Source: Rallus limicola (taxonomy: Eukaryota; Chordata; Aves; Gruiformes; Rallidae). Taken from it: DNA of 64,000 nucleotides. Below the pieces are notes generated by a model that did not search any database, had not been told where the DNA came from, and was given only the letters and a program-made list of their open reading frames with translations. Location: contig JAKCOZ010000008.1 of NCBI GenBank assembly GCA_022605955.1, forward strand, positions 38,666,547 to 38,730,546, given 5' to 3'. A program made the translations under genes and the position numbers. Positions 12,501-23,327 of this stretch are shown one piece after another. Position 1 is the stretch's first letter; the number at the start of each line of letters is the position of its first letter.

Positions 12501-14120
12501 TTCTCACAGGAGGAGCTTCTTGTCTCCTTTCATTAGCCCTTCTTGCATGTCTCCCTGCCACACCAGCAGCACAGGACTGGAGCAAAAGTGGCAGAACCAG
12601 TATAAAGAGGCAAGCCAACAGCAGCAACAGGAAAGGTTAGCAGCCAAGTTACAGGAAAACAAGACAAGTGAGCAGCGGGGCTTCCAGTACTCCTGCACTA
12701 AGAGCACAGCCCAACAGAGCAGGACATCCCAGCCGTCTGGAGAGCTGCTCTGCAAGTAGCAAACCAGCACCAAGTTAGGTTTGAGTATAGATATATATTG
12801 AACCTATAAAAGGAAAGTACCCAGGTCACAGCCATCCAACTTGTCCCAAGAACAGACCTCCTGAAAAACATCACCCTGCGAGGCACACCTCACAGGTGAA
12901 TACCAACACCATTCTGCTCACAGGAACACACACAGTTAGTTCCCCCAGCTCCTCACAGCACCAGAAGCAAGCCTGAAAGCCTGTGAGACTGCTGCACAAG
13001 GCAAATGGAACCCAGGTGGGTTTTACCCTTTTTGATAATACCAGTAATATTAGAGACTACAGGGCTCGTTCCAGCTCCTACCTGAGGGTCAGACTTTCGG
13101 CACTGCTGCTTGGCAACTCCAACATCCCTCCTTACTGCAGCCTCTCCTGCTCCCAGCCACGGCAACACAAACGGGCTGCCAGAACTCATTCTGAAGCAAA
13201 TATAATTCCTCCCCCCTGCCCCACACAAACGGGCTGTTCCTTGAAATCTTTGGAGCTGTTCATTGGCGCCTAACACCTGAGCGAGTCTTATTTGGCTGTT
13301 AACCCAAATCTGATCCAACTGAAGTCACAGATGTGATCTCTCACAGGTGGAGTTACCCAAGTGCTTTCATGTGCCTGGCCACTGCTGGATTGCTCACTTC
13401 CTGGCAGTCAGTTTCTCTACCATGAACCCCAACAGTCAGAGCAGGCAGATCAGAGAGCACAACAGAAGCTCCTCTTCTACAGCACCAGCTCCCAAAGCTC
13501 TGCCTAACACAAAGTTATCAGGAAGTTATCATCAAGTGGATGAGACAACTTTAAGCTAGAAAGCAGGTAACTGCGTATCTGCAGATCCTCCTGACAGACA
13601 GAAAGGCACAATTTGGCAGCGATGAATCATGCCCTAAATTACAAGGCACATTAGGGATAATCCCCCAGACAACACTGAGATGGATCAATTGACTCTCATT
13701 CCAGCAAACTATGCTCTCCTACCAAAAAAGTACTTTAAAAAGTCAAAGAGTTTTCTTAAATATCAATAAAGACATACTAGCAGAACCATGGTCGCTCCTC
13801 AGAGGCACACTGCAGACCATTAAAAGACTTATCAGCAAAGATTTAACAAATTAAACATCTGGTTGACATCTCTGAAGATGCCTACAACTTCCAGTGATAG
13901 ATAATGCAACAATTAGAAACCCAAAACGTCAAGATTTCCTCCTAACTCTGGTACCAGCACCACAGCTTTCCACTGTCACACCAAGCCTCGGTTTTACACA
14001 AAGCAGCAGTACAAGGAGCAGGGCAGGACTGTCACATCACCACAATAAAAAGCCCATTCAGGCAACAAATTGCATGATCATCTGCCATCGTTACTGGATT
14101 TCAAGTGGGTTTGCACTTAC
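9504..14120. other. Unique intronic DNA between the CR1 copy and the coding exon
   Basis: Apart from the octamer block at 9860-10480, a 10-base C run near 10962-10971 and scattered short A tracts, nothing is recognised. A minus-strand open frame at 12334-12627 starts with a leucine-rich run resembling a signal peptide, but it has no further support. Confidence 0.55.
9860..10480. promoter_or_regulatory. Candidate intronic enhancer-like block with two octamers and an AP-1 site
   Basis: The block is unique sequence with two copies of the POU octamer ATTTGCAT (10201-10208 and 10243-10250), 42 bp apart, and an AP-1-type TGACTCA near 10015-10021. Motif clustering alone is weak evidence, and no conservation data are available here. 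It is listed because paired identical octamers stand out against the surrounding intron. Confidence 0.2.
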
Positions 14121-14142
14121 CTGGATGGCTTTGGGAGCTCAT
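14121..14142 (-). CDS. HDAC4: HDAC4 first coding segment (start codon, 22 nt)
   Basis: Histone deacetylase 4 is a class IIa deacetylase and transcriptional co-repressor. It shuttles between cytoplasm and nucleus and represses MEF2 and RUNX targets in muscle, bone and neurons. On the minus strand an ATG at 14142-14140 opens MSSQSHP and ends with a lone G, leaving a phase-1 split codon before a perfect donor (CAG|GTAAGT, GT at 14120-14119). MSSQSHP followed by a split D codon is the known HDAC4 start; HDAC5, HDAC7 and HDAC9 begin differently. The deacetylase domain and MEF2- and 14-3-3-binding regions lie in later exons outside this window. The call rests on seven residues, exact splice phase and the CpG island 31 kb upstream on the same strand. 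Confidence 0.8.
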
Positions 14143-14230
14143 TGCTAGTAAGGTCTAGTCCTTTGGAGAAGGGATTCGAGACGGAGCAGTTTCCACGCAA
14201 GTAACAGAAGCTCTAAAGAGCTCCAAGGCT

Positions 14231-14242
14231 TCACCAATACAT
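14231..14242 (-). other. Minimal upstream ORF in HDAC4 leader (MYW-stop)
   Basis: An ATG at 14242-14240 is followed by two sense codons and TGA. It lies 88 nt upstream of the HDAC4 ATG. Confidence 0.4.
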
Positions 14243-14260
14243 AGAAATCGGAAGTGGGGA

Positions 14261-14302
14261 TTAAATCATGGCCACCTTATAAAATCCAGGGCACAGTGAC
14301 AT
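14261..14302 (-). other. Upstream ORF in HDAC4 leader (13 codons)
   Basis: The ATG at 14302-14300 reads MSLCPGFYKVAMI and then TAA at 14263-14261. It ends well before the HDAC4 start, so ribosomes could reinitiate. Its -3 base is a G (AGC before ATG), a reasonable context. Whether it is translated is not shown by sequence. Confidence 0.5.
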
Positions 14303-15108
14303 GCTGGGTTGTATGGGAAATAATCCAATAGGGTGGCAGAGTATCTTCTGATGGCTTTCAAACCGGGAACCTGCAATCAGAGGGAAAGATGCCTACATCA
14401 GAGAGGTAAGCTTTACATCCATTTAGATTAGACATTGCATAGCATATTTATCCCCAGAAGAAAAGATTCAACTAGGGTACCTGTTTAGGCATTAAGGTTG
14501 CAGAGTGAGTGATTTTCAGAGTTACAGATGTAATGTTAACTGAGAACCATAAACACACAGACTAATAACACCGGGGTGGGGGGAAGACAATTAAAACCTC
14601 CCCACTTTTCATCTCCATGTTCAAGTCTGTAAAAACCCAAACTTGCATGTTAATTCCGATCCTCCAACGGCACCATATGAAGCCACTTCAGTCCAACAGC
14701 TTCCATATTTTAAAAGCCATATGTATGAGTGGTAACTGTACTTCATGCATCTGTTCCCCAAAGAAGTCTAAAGAAAAATCCCTCGGTGCCAAGAAGTGGT
14801 CTTGGAGCAGGAAGGAAAAAAAAAACCAAACCCACCACACAACACACCCCACACGATCAATTCTACTCCCACTCTAACCAAGCCTCCAGCAGATTATTAA
14901 GCAGCAACTCCATGCTGCCCCAGAAGAAGAAATGCCACCATTCCCTGTTATTTTTGAGCTGTGTATTAGAGGGAGGAAGAAGAAAGGAAAAAAACCCACC
15001 GAGATAGAAACCTAACGTAGCTCCTCCATCCCCCCAAAAACACAAATACCAAAGCAGGAGGTACCTCAGCTCACAGGAAGCCCCACCTCAGAGGCCCCCA
15101 CAGGCAGA

Positions 15109-15331
15109 CTCACAGGATGTGTTGGGTTGGCAGGGACCTTCAAAGGCCACCCAGTCCCACCCTGCACTGAGCAGGGACACCTTTAACTGGAGCAGGTCGC
15201 TCAGAACTCCATCAAGCCCGACCCTGAATGTCTCCAGGGATGGGGCCTCCCCCAGCTCTCTGGGCAGCCTGTGCCAGGGTCTCACCACCCTCAGAGGGAA
15301 GAACTTCCTATGATGTCTCCTCTTCCAAAGA
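15109..15331 (-). mobile_element. Short CR1 3' fragment
   Basis: Its 3' end (TGTTGGGTTGGCAGGGACC, then CAAAGGCCACCCAGTCCCAC) matches the reverse complement of the 3' end of the plus-strand copy at 38661-39188, so these two form one subfamily. Only about 220 bp remain. The copy breaks off just past the GAGGGAAGAACTTCC block. Confidence 0.88.
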
Positions 15332-16152
15332 TGGTGTTTCTTCTGATACAACCAGCAATAGTTACACCATAGGGACCTGCTGCAAGGGGTCCTGAAGGGC
15401 AGTTTTGGGGGTCTGGTGTGTTTTGGCACTATACCCAGTGATACCAAGTATTTCTAAATAGCCACATTTTACAGGCAGGGTATCTCCAGGAGACTGCTCT
15501 GGTTTAACATGAAGACCTGCCACTGCTACATGCTACCAGCTAAAGCTACTGAAGCAGATTAAACCAACTTGCATCCAAAGTTATTTCCCAACCACGGGTT
15601 CCTACCCTTCTCTGCATCCGAAGAGTCATCAGCAGTCAGGCTCCCAACAGATAACCTCTCCCAGATAGGGAGGATGACATGCTCACAGACAGCCAGTACC
15701 CAGCAGAGCTCCTCACTGCTCTGATGAGACACTCCTGCCCTCGCAGCTCGGCTGGCAAAGAACAATATACAGCCAGCACTCCCTAACCCGCTTCAGCTGT
15801 GAAGTCAGCCTGCTGCCAACAAGTTAACCCATCTAAATTAATCCAGCTGACTTTGCTCAAAGCAGAGCAGGGAGCACACACCCCGAACTGCTCCACACCA
15901 GCACATCCCAGGGTGTGGAGACAGCAATATTCCTTGGGCAGGGGACAATTATGATAGTAACTTCTGCTGCCACTTGCACCATGAGCATCTGCCCACAACT
16001 TATCTACGCCATTACATTTCAAGCAGCCCCATCTATTCCTGGAAGGCCTCTTATCATGCTCAGATATTCATGATCCTTTCCAATAAGGTGGCAAAAACAG
16101 GTCTAAGACTTAAACACCATCACTGCTGCTCGTGGTGGACTCCGCTTCATAA

Positions 16153-16710
16153 CAGAATCACCGGGCTTGGAAGGGACCTCTAGACATCATCGGGTCCAAC
16201 CCCCTGCCAAAGCAGCTCCCCAGCTCATACTGAATAGGTCAGTGTCCAGACAGGGCTGGACTATCTCCAGAGAAGGAGACTCCACACCCCCTGGGCAGCC
16301 TGTCCCAGGGCTCCCTCACCCTCACTGGGAAGAAGTTCTTCCCCATGTTGGTGTGGAACTTCCTATGCTCCAACTTGCAGCCATTGCCCCTTGTCCTGTC
16401 CCCACAGACACTGAAAAGGGGCTGGCCATTTCCCCCTGCATCCCATCCTTCAGATATTGATAAACATTAATCAGGTCCCCCCTGAGTCTTCTCTTCTCCA
16501 GGCTGAACAGCCCCAGCTCCCTCAGCCTTTCCTCACAGGGGAGATGCTCCAGGCCCTTCAGCATCTCCCTGTCCCTCCTCTGGCCTCTCTCCAGGAGATC
16601 CCTGTCTGTTTGATCCCAGGGAGCCCAGCACTGGACACAGCACTGCAGGTGGGGCCTGAGCAGGGCAGAGCAGAGCACAGATCCCCTCCTGTGACCTGCT
16701 GCCCACACTC
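16153..16710 (-). mobile_element. CR1 fragment, group D
   Basis: It reads in reverse from CAGAATCACCGGGCTTGG through the GGGAGCCCAGCACTGGACAC block to GACCTGCTGCCCACAC. The minus-strand frame 16322-16708 still encodes 128 residues of ORF2 C-terminus, with [19 protein letters not shown]. It is in sense orientation within HDAC4 intron 1. Confidence 0.93.
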
Positions 16711-18108
16711 AATGGTGCTCCCCCAGTTTGCAGAATAACACCCAGACACTGCTGAACAAATGGCCCTTCCTTGCTGTATTTCATTGAAACAAACCAACCA
16801 GCCTCTTTAACCAGCTGTTTCTTTCTGCCCCGAGTGTCTCAGCATTAATTACTGGTCTCCAAGTTCCTCGGCCCACCTTGCATTTTGAGAGACCTGGAAC
16901 ACTCTTCCACCTCACACATCAAATTCAAGATAGTTATTTAAGTGTCATTCCTCATCCCTGCAGGTCTCTGCCTTCCCCAATGGTCAAGATTTTCCAGTGC
17001 CATTAACCTGCACATCCTGTTGAAAAGAGCCAGGTCAGCTCAGACCAGGCATTAATGCAACATAAACGTCATTTATCCTACACAAAACCAGCAGGTAATG
17101 TTACAGCACCAGCAATCTCAGCTGTGGACAAGGTGGATCTGGAAAGGAGTTAGCACCTTGCTTTCTACTCATTTTTCACAGTGCATCAATGAAGTACAAG
17201 GTATGAACTGTGAGGAGATGCAGATGCATTTCCCAAAGAAACTGAACTGAAACAGTAGCATAAAACCCATTTAATAGCATCACCAGTTCACCTATTCCCA
17301 TTTCTTCCCTCAAAGGTCTCCCTAAATTCAGGCAGGCATGAGAGACCACCACCCCCCAACCCCCCAAAATATTAAGCTTCTGCTTGTTTTATTAATACTG
17401 GTGTCTGGTCAGAGCAGAGACAACCACAATCAGACAGAGAAGCTACAGATTCAGTTCACTTATTTTATTTTTTTTCCCCTATTTCTTGCATTTCTTCTGG
17501 AAGACTGAGCAAAGGCAAAGGAAGCAGGCCTTCCCAATACAGGGAGCAGCCATTCCCCAGCCCACCTCACTAGTTACCCATCACACCAATCTTGACACAG
17601 TCCAATCAGACATCTTCAAAGCTGTTGTCAAACCTTTACCTGCAACAATTCCTACATGAATTTGTCATTTCCCCAACACCTCACAAAAACACTTCTCAAA
17701 TTAGCAGAATCAAAACACCACCTATCCCTATGCCAAATAAATTCAGAGGTCTCTAGGATTTTCCAAGCAAATTTTCCCACTTCAAGAAAGAAAGTTAAAA
17801 TAAATTAACTTGTTTTACTTTACTCCACTGCCTCCCAGGACAAGGGGCTGCACATCTCAGCTGTAAGGACAGCACATGCAACCCCCTGCACCGTCCAAGG
17901 CACATTCCCCCTCGTGCCCTCTTCAGGCACAAGCCAGGACTGGGCCATGGCAGGGACGAGCTGCTTCGGCAGCCTGTCCACTCCTAACCCCAACACATGC
18001 CACACGCCACGGGGATGAGCACATGTTTGTTTATAGCAGCAGGATCCTCTTGCAAAGTAACTTTGCAGGCGTTTTGGACAGGCAGGTTGCTCACCTTCCA
18101 TTTTTGGG

Positions 18109-18118
18109 GGGGGGGGAA
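18109..18118 (+). repeat. G run
   Basis: About ten consecutive G residues lie in otherwise unique intronic sequence. It is simple sequence only. Confidence 0.85.
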
Positions 18119-18356
18119 GGGGCAGGGTGGAGAGTGGGACCATGGGCACTGGCTTTGTTGCAGGCATGCTAATTGCAGACCCACTGGTCTCCAGCGTGCA
18201 GGGGAAAAGAAAAAGAGATGGATGGCTGTGGCTGCAGCAGCGTTTCATTTTGCTCAGCTGCCTCTTGTCTCCAAGCAAGCCCCAGGATCACCTGCCAGGG
18301 AACTGAATTTTCTGGCCAACAAGCAACAGCATACTGACCATGCCAGCTTTGGCTCT

Positions 18357-18780
18357 TCATAGAGCCATAGGATGGTCTGGGTTGGAAGGGACCCCAAGGA
18401 TCACAGAGCTCCAACCCCCTGCCACAGGCAGGGACACCAACCTCCAGGCCTGGATCTGCATAAGGTTGCCCAGGGCCCCAGCCAACCTGGCCTTGAACAG
18501 CCCCAGGGACAGGGCACCCACCCCCCCTCTCTGGGCAGCCTGTTCCAGCCCCTCACCACTCTCTCTGGAAAAAAACTTCCTCCTAATACCTAATTTAAAC
18601 CTTCCTTCCTTTAGCTTTAATCCATCCCCCTTGTCCTGCCATTGTCTACCCTTTTAACAAGCTGATTCCCCTCCTGTGTCTCTGCTCCCTTCAGGGACTG
18701 GCAGGCTGCAATGAGGTCCCCCCACAGCCTTCTCTTCTCCAGGCTGAACCAGCCCAGCTCCTTCAGCCTCTTCACATAGC
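18357..18780 (-). mobile_element. CR1 fragment, GGCCTGGA group, inverted partner of 20843
   Basis: The plus strand reads TCATAGAGCCATAGGATGG and then GTCTGGGTTGGAAGGGACCC, the reverse complement of the 3' end seen at 5488-6238 and 20843-21508. By eye it is close to 90 % identical to the latter over the 3' 200 bp. The far end stops in the CTTCAGCCTCTTCACATAG region. Confidence 0.93.
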
Positions 18781-19397
18781 ATCCTTCCCTCAGCATGGAG
18801 CGAAGAGCATCCACAAGCAGGGAGGTGGACAACACTGCACGTTTTGTGACTACAGGGCAGAAAGACCGAGCAGAATCCTAGGCTAAACCAAGCAGGCATA
18901 GAACACTCTTGTTTAATCAGGTGCTGCAAACAGGACTGGTACAGCCAAGCTTTCTGCTTCACACAATTGTTCAGCCTGGTTCCCGCTGGCTTGTCAAGGA
19001 AAAGTCTGGAACAGGAGCACAAAGGGCAAATTAACACCAATATATCCTACTTCTACCAGGGTACAGCTGAGAGCACACGCTCCCTGAAACCACGCAGGCT
19101 GGTGCACATGCAGCTGCATCCTCAACGCCTCCCTGAAGCAGAAGGCAGCCACAGCCCTAGCACGTTGTCACCTCCTCGTCACCAGCAGCTATCACCGTGC
19201 GGTATGAAACGGACCAAGGGGCTGCAGCCTCGGCAAAAGCCCCTTGTTTCTCAGTGGGTTTATGGCCTCAAAACCACCACCCCTTACTGTACACCTTCCC
19301 TTGATGGACAGCATGGCCGGTTACTCCTCTCCTACCAGCGAGTACATCACACACGGCGTTCGGTGCTCGGCAGTACAGCGGGCAGAGCTTTTATCTC

Positions 19398-19543
19398 CCT
19401 ACGCAGAAACAGGTACCCTAATCACGCACAACACAAGTTCTGAGTAAAAATCACCAAGGGAAATTGCTTTGTGCAGTTTCAGACCCTTTTGCTTCATACT
19501 GGGGAGAAACATTCCACCACCAAGGCCGGGGGCAGGCAGACTC
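19398..19543 (+). repeat. 146-bp dispersed duplication, copy 1
   Basis: This segment recurs at 24301-24446 in the same orientation, with the same length, no gaps and four substitutions that I can count (about 97 % identity). Flanks diverge abruptly at both ends and there is no obvious target-site duplication or poly(A). I do not recognise the sequence as a known repeat. Confidence 0.9.
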
Positions 19544-19928
19544 ACAGGGAGAAGTCTGCTTAAATACTTTCAGGAGGCTTTGGTCGCTGCTTCTGCAAGC
19601 TGCAAAGAGAACAGTGTCGAATTCAGCCACAGGCCAGGTCATCCCACATGGCAACAAGACACCTATACACAGAGTAACACATGCAGGGAGAAAGCACAGG
19701 ACAAAGAGCCACCTGGCTGCTCTGCCCTGAGCGGCAGTCCCTCACCCTTGGCCTCTGACTGCAAGACCAGGCTCGTCCCCCAAAGCCGCGCACACAGCGC
19801 AGCTCCACACCACAGTCCTGCCCCATCCCTCCCGCGGGCTTCCCCAGACCACCCTTTCCCAGTGGGCACCCAGCCAACCATTAAGGGACAGAACTACATG
19901 GGAATGAGGAAACACCTTTGATCCAACA

Positions 19929-20043
19929 CATTTCCAAACCCACTCCCATTTCCAAACCCACCTCCCATTTCCAAACCCACTCCCATTTCCAAACCCACCT
20001 CCCATTTCCAAACCCACTCCCATTTCCAAACCCACTCCCAAAC
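19929..20043. repeat. Minisatellite with 18/19-bp units
   Basis: About six units of CCAAACCCACTCCCATTT occur in tandem. Alternate units carry an extra C (CCACCTCCC instead of CCACTCCC), so 18- and 19-bp units alternate in the middle of the array. It contains no coding potential beyond the repeat itself. Confidence 0.93.
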
Positions 20044-20065
20044 ACTCTGCAGCTGCTGAAAGCTC

Positions 20066-20172
20066 TGTTCTTTTTAAATAGTAACTATTTAAAATATTGT
20101 TTTAAATATTATTTATTTTAAATATTATTTAAATATTATTTCTTTTAAATAGTAACTATTTCAAAAAGAACA
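20066..20172. repeat. AT-rich inverted repeat, about 107 bp
   Basis: The ends TGTTCTTTTTAAATAG (20066 onward) and CTATTTCAAAAAGAACA (ending 20172) are near reverse complements. Each arm contains AAATAGTAACTATTT, itself almost a palindrome. The centre is a series of TTTAAATATT repeats. It could be a decayed miniature element or simply foldable AT-rich sequence. It directly follows the minisatellite. Confidence 0.75.
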
Positions 20173-20799
20173 CAACTATATGAACATTCACCTTCCTCCT
20201 CAGCCCACCCCAGACCTGCCTCTATGAGACACCAGTAGAGACGTGTAGTAACCAGCAATTAAAGTTACAGTGGAACTTTACTTTTCCGAGCTTAAACTGG
20301 TACTTCAGCCAAGATAAAACTCTTGGCCTAAGGGTGAAGTTTCACCACCATTCTAAGCCAAGTCAGCCTGGTCTGCTTCAGGACACCCAGCTATGGCTGA
20401 TCTCGCTTCATCTGCAAGCTCTGTCAGACACATGCCATGGCCACCCCCAGACAGCAACCCTACAGCCAGCTGACAAGAGCTCTCTAAGACCCAGGTTAAG
20501 CAAACCTCACTGCCTGCTGACTCAATGCACCGGCATATGGCGCAAGTCAGATGCCTCCTACACCCATGGCTGAGCACTGGAGTTTATTTCTAGGTCCAGA
20601 GGAAGCTGCTCGGACTTTCAGTGCCCTGAGCATCAAAAGCTCTGCAGAACACGCGGCCCTCAGGCAGGACAAGGAAAACCACAGCAAAAGGGATGCTGGG
20701 AGAACGCCTTCTTCAGCCTGGCACTTCATCAGCCAACACCAAGGGGTTTGGTCTCCACAAGTCATGGAAACATCCATCCTCAAAACAAAAATAAAACAA

Positions 20800-20857
20800 C
20801 CAGTGTCATTACTGGTGGATGAGAAAAAAACCAGTATCATCATTGGTGGATGAGAAA
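20800..20857 (+). repeat. Small tandem duplication at the 5' edge of a CR1 copy
   Basis: Two 27-bp units with a 31-bp period (20800-20826 and 20831-20857) both contain GGTGGATGAGAAA. That core resembles the CR1 segment GGTGGGTGAGAAGCTTCCCC, so the duplication appears to include the first bases of the CR1 copy that follows. Confidence 0.75.
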
Positions 20858-21508
20858 CTTCTCCAGTGGCTCTGGCAGCTGGGAAGGGCGATGGGATCCT
20901 GGGCTCCATCAGCAGAGGGGTGGCAGCAGGGACAGGGAGGGGATTGTCCCTCTCTGCTCTGCCCTGGGGAGGCCCCAGCTGGAGTCCTGTGTCCAGAGCT
21001 GGGGCCCCAGGACAAGGAAGATGTGGGACTGTTGGAGAGGGGTCAGAGGAGCCACGGAGATGCTCAGAGGGCTGGAGCAACTCCCCTCTGGAGAGAGGCT
21101 GAGGGAGCTGGGCTGGGTCAGCCTGGAGAAGAGAAGGCTGTGGGGGGACCTCATTGCAGCCTGCCAGTCCCTGAAGGGAGCAGAGACACAGGAGGGGAAT
21201 CAGCTTGTTCAAGGGCAGAGCCTGGCAGGACAAGGGGGATGGAGTGAAGCTAAAGGAGGGAAGGTTTAGATGAGATAATAGGGGGAAGTTTTTTTCCAGA
21301 GAGAGTGGTGAGGGGCTGGAAGGGGCTGCCCAGAGAGGGGGTGGGTGCCCCATCCCTGGGGGTGTTGAAGGCCAGGTTGGCTGGGGCCCTGGGCAACCTT
21401 GTGTAGTTCCAGGCCTGGAAGTTGGTGTCCCTGCCCGTGGCAGGGGGTTGGAGCTCTGGGACCCTTGGGGTCCTTTCCAACCCAGACCAGTCTATGATTC
21501 TATGATTA
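20843..21508 (+). mobile_element. CR1 fragment with intact 3' ATTCTATG end
   Basis: This plus-strand copy runs from GGTGGATGAGAAACTTC to the terminal GTCTATGATTCTATGATT. It shows the octamer-type 3' end that CR1 uses instead of poly(A). Frames 20819-21247 and 20850-21269 are open for about 140 codons over the ORF2 C-terminus. It is close in sequence to 5488-6238 and forms an inverted pair with 18357-18780. Confidence 0.95.
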
Positions 21509-21653
21509 AATCTCTCCTTTGAAAACAGATCCCAAACCTTACCCCCCACACACACACAACCTGTTTTTGCTTTTCAGGGGCTGTTTATAAAATACTGCCA
21601 ATGTAGGATCTAGATATGAAAGGAGATGGGGAGAAGGCATACAGCTGTTTGAA

Positions 21654-21673
21654 AACAATAATAATAATAATTT
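21654..21673. repeat. (ATA)n microsatellite
   Basis: About six AAT/ATA units occur in a row at the edge of unique sequence. Confidence 0.85.
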
Positions 21674-23327
21674 ACCATGACCACAGAATTATTTACTGCA
21701 TCTTTATTTAGAGCAGAGGCACTGTGAAATAACCTCCCCACCAATTCATCTCTCTTGGGACCATGTCTCCAGAGCCACCACTTTGCAAGAGGACAAAAGC
21801 AGTGGCAGTAGTTCTGGGGACCCAAATGACCCTTAGACAACACCAGTCCAGCTCATTCCTCCTGAAGCAGAATACACCTTCAATGAAGCTGCCCCAAGAG
21901 ACCAAGTTCCACAAGCATTGCCCAGTCCTAAAAGCAGTGGCTTTCCTGCAGTTTCAATGGTAATAAGAACAGACCTCCCCCAGAAAACCTATTTGCAAGC
22001 CTCAAGAACCATCAGACATCCTCTCAAAGAGTGTGAAGGCTCTGAAGATGATGTTTCTGTCTCTAAAAACATACTGCAGGGGTAACAGGCTGCACTGTAA
22101 CAATACACCATCAGCTTAATGCCCAGCTGTGGACAGAAGAGCAACTAGAACACCACAACAGCAATGGAAAATAGAAATTGAACGCCAAATTTGTCGCTGT
22201 GTTAGCCCAGTTTCTCCAAAATCGTGAGTATTTTGTGCAAGTCTGGGCACTCCCCCTCCTTTTCCAAGCACACAATGTCAGTTTCAAAAGAACAGGAATA
22301 AAAACCAATCAGAAGTGTGATACAAATTCCTCACACAGGTGAAGCAGGTAGGTCTTCAGCCCAGAGAGCAATGACTTAAGGATGTTACAGTGATGTAGAC
22401 TCATGACCAATACAGTGAAGTCACCCATCTCCCTGTTTTCCATCTACTTCATTCAGAACAGGGAATTCTCCTCATTCTTCATATCTGTGAGAGAGGTTGG
22501 GTGGACACAGGGAAAGTGTCAGAAAAGACACTTCAGGTCAAGGGCTGAAGCTAAGAACATGACATGCTCCTCCTTAGCTGCACTAAGAAACTCCAACCTG
22601 GGGGACTGGAAAAGTTTTCCTGAATTCCAAAAGCAAATGGACAAACTTCTTAGAAAAGAGGACGAACACCATGTGTTTTGTGGAAACCCATGAGCCATGA
22701 CCCTGGCTCAGAGGAGAGTACTTCAGAGGAATGTCACCCCCTGTGTGTCCTCTTGTGAAACACCTCCCCAAGGTACATTGTATCTTCCATGCTGCTGGAG
22801 AACATGGCAATCAAGCACCTTTAAAGGCAAAAACCCACCTACATACCGAGCTACAGTCACCCAATCAACTCAACTCTGCTTTGTCCTCCACCAACGTGAC
22901 AGACCCGCCTTGCAAATTCAAAGTTTACTCCTTATAACTTTTATATTGCACTGAAATCACACACCAAACTCTTAATTAGTAGAGAGTACACCCACAGTCA
23001 TTAAGTTAAGGAAAACACTCAACTGAACTGGGAAGTGAAAGCATCTCCATAGCACATGAAGAACAGAAAGATCTGTGTGACAACCTGAAGGCTTCACCAC
23101 AGTTAGAACTGCGTAACAAATAATTAAGCAGAAAGCCCAGCCTAACACAGCCATTAGAAACAGCCTCTCACCGACACTGCACGTGGTACCTACCACCACG
23201 GTTCACACCGGTCCAGACTGCCCCTTACTCCTAGGGCACCCCATCCCTGCCGAACTCTGGTAGGGAAACTGGAGGCAGCCACCTTTGCACCCAAAGGCTG
23301 ATTCAAGCTCACTAACTGTCCAAGAAA

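Larger units (their letters stand above)
1..14120 (-). other. HDAC4: HDAC4 intron 2 (partial, runs off the left edge)
   Basis: All sequence downstream of the HDAC4 donor at 14119-14120 reads as intron. The second coding exon should encode a conserved stretch continuing from MSSQSHP and leading into the glutamine-rich MEF2-binding and coiled-coil region. I saw no minus-strand open frame resembling it, so that exon is probably beyond position 1. The intron holds four CR1 copies (731-1247, 2025-2688, 5488-6238, 9195-9503) and a hairpin at 74-142. The stretches between them (143-730, 1248-2024, 2689-5487, 6239-9194, 9504-14120) are unique-looking AT-rich DNA with short A tracts and no supported gene. 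The intron assignment depends on the HDAC4 exon call. Confidence 0.7.
14143..14370 (-). other. HDAC4: HDAC4 exon 2, 5' UTR portion with splice acceptor
   Basis: On the minus strand the acceptor reads as a pyrimidine-rich stretch ending TTTCCCTCTGATTGCAG, with AG at 14372-14371, so the exon begins at 14370 and is 250 nt long with its coding part. The 228-nt leader has stops in all frames, as expected of a UTR. It contains two short upstream ORFs. The strong acceptor and donor at both ends and the codon phase at the 3' end make this a real exon rather than a chance frame. Exon numbering follows the usual HDAC4 structure of one noncoding first exon. Confidence 0.78.

Noticed and set aside
12334..12627. 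Signal-peptide-like minus-strand frame
   Set aside because: The Leu-rich start is followed by no recognisable domain. There are no splice or promoter signals and the opposite strand is equally open.
14160..14185. tRNA B-box-like GATTCGAGAC
   Set aside because: It does not match the GGTTCRANNCC box, and no A box or cloverleaf can be formed around it. It lies inside the HDAC4 leader.
19929..20043. CRISPR-like array
   Set aside because: Units are contiguous with no unique spacers and the genome is vertebrate. It is a minisatellite.
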